Assembly (NCBI RefSeq): GCF_018336475.1
Contig: NZ_CP048741.1
Location: 2,511,392 to 2,564,379, forward strand
From: Romboutsia sp. 13368
GTDB taxonomy: Bacteria > Bacillota > Clostridia > Peptostreptococcales > Peptostreptococcaceae
DNA length: 52,988 bases
Reading direction: 5' to 3'
This document shows positions 52,737 to 52,988 of the stretch, one piece after another (within the stretch, counting starts at the first letter, position 1; every line of letters starts with the position of its first letter). A program made the position numbers and the translations under genes. Under the pieces are notes generated by a model, which searched no databases, was not told the DNA's origin, and saw nothing but the letters and a program-made list of their open reading frames with translations.

Positions 52737-52988
52737 ATTATATTCATTTATTACTATTGAATATGGCATATAATAAGTAAAGTATAAAATCTCTATTACA
52801 GATATTTTTTAATAATTATTAAAAAAATATAAATTTGTATTTTTATGGTAAAATATAAACTATTTTATATTTTAAAATCTAATTCTCAAAATCAAAAAAT
52901 ATATTAAATTATGGTATAATATTAACCAAACTATTTTTTATATTAAATAATATAGAGATATACTACTTATGAGAATAGCGTTAGATCG
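52737..52988. other. AT-rich intergenic region at the window end
   Basis: No gene can be supported here. Two extended -10 sequences occur, TGGTAAAAT at 52846-52854 and TGGTATAAT at 52912-52920, both without a good -35, so a promoter for the next gene is likely. An ATG at 52969 opens a frame that runs off the window but has no ribosome binding site. Confidence 0.4.

Noticed and set aside
52969..52988. Start of a further gene at the window end (frame beginning MRIALD)
   Set aside because: Only six codons are visible and there is no ribosome binding site; the resemblance to known N-termini is too short to use.
1..52988. Defence island, prophage, integrative element or biosynthetic cluster
   Set aside because: All confident genes are core housekeeping genes in standard order. 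No integrase, transposase, restriction, toxin-antitoxin or phage gene was found.

Overview
The window is about 53 kb of low-GC, low-complexity-intergenic bacterial chromosome. Almost everything is on the + strand. Codon use is strongly A/T-ending (AGA arginine, ATA isoleucine) and ribosome binding sites are strong AGGAGG types. Gene order (clpC-radA-disA-yacL-ispD-ispF-proS-gltX-cysS-mrnC-thyX-rlmB-yacP-sigH-tuf-rpmG-secE-nusG, then rplKAJL-rpoBC, str and S10-spc-alpha clusters), sigH, a flavin-dependent ThyX and a T-box ahead of proS point to an anaerobic, probably spore-forming member of the Clostridia. The closest match by remembered gene order is the Clostridioides/Romboutsia/Paraclostridium group (Peptostreptococcaceae). 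That assignment is an inference; I ran no database search.

Region 1 (1-3050): the end of an rRNA operon (5S rRNA and terminator), an EF-G-like paralogue with an altered GTPase site, and a non-coding stretch that I read as a decayed ctsR gene. Region 2 (3049-10485): clpC, radA, disA, yacL, ispD and ispF, which cover proteolysis, DNA repair with c-di-AMP signalling, and isoprenoid synthesis. Region 3 (10486-16354): three aminoacyl-tRNA synthetase genes (proS with a proline T-box, gltX, cysS), a small unknown gene, and a short repeat element flanked by 17-bp direct repeats. Region 4 (16357-19604): mrnC, thyX, rlmB, yacP, sigH. Region 5 (19676-31946): tuf copy 1, rpmG-secE-nusG, rplK-rplA, rplJ-rplL with its L10 leader and attenuator, and rpoB-rpoC. 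Region 6 (31947-36723): rpsL-rpsG-fusA-tuf copy 2. Region 7 (36775-52736): a continuous run from rpsJ to rplQ with secY, adk, map, infA and rpoA embedded, about 16 kb with no convincing internal terminator, closed by a strong terminator. The last 250 bp are AT-rich non-coding DNA.

The genes together make the core expression machinery: RNA polymerase (rpoA, rpoB, rpoC), most ribosomal proteins, elongation factors, translocon core (secY, secE), and supporting enzymes. I find no defence system, prophage, integron, CRISPR array or large mobile element. The most interesting signal is local decay of the CtsR heat-shock control module: a ctsR remnant sits directly upstream of clpC, mcsA and mcsB are absent from their usual place, and the ClpC middle-domain linker lacks the recognisable UVR-type motif. 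Secondary items are the EF-G paralogue with Tyr in place of the catalytic His, the small repeat element at 12685-12825, long structured leaders ahead of rpsL and rpsJ, a basic repetitive tail on ribosomal protein S3, and patchy gene conversion between the two tuf genes.
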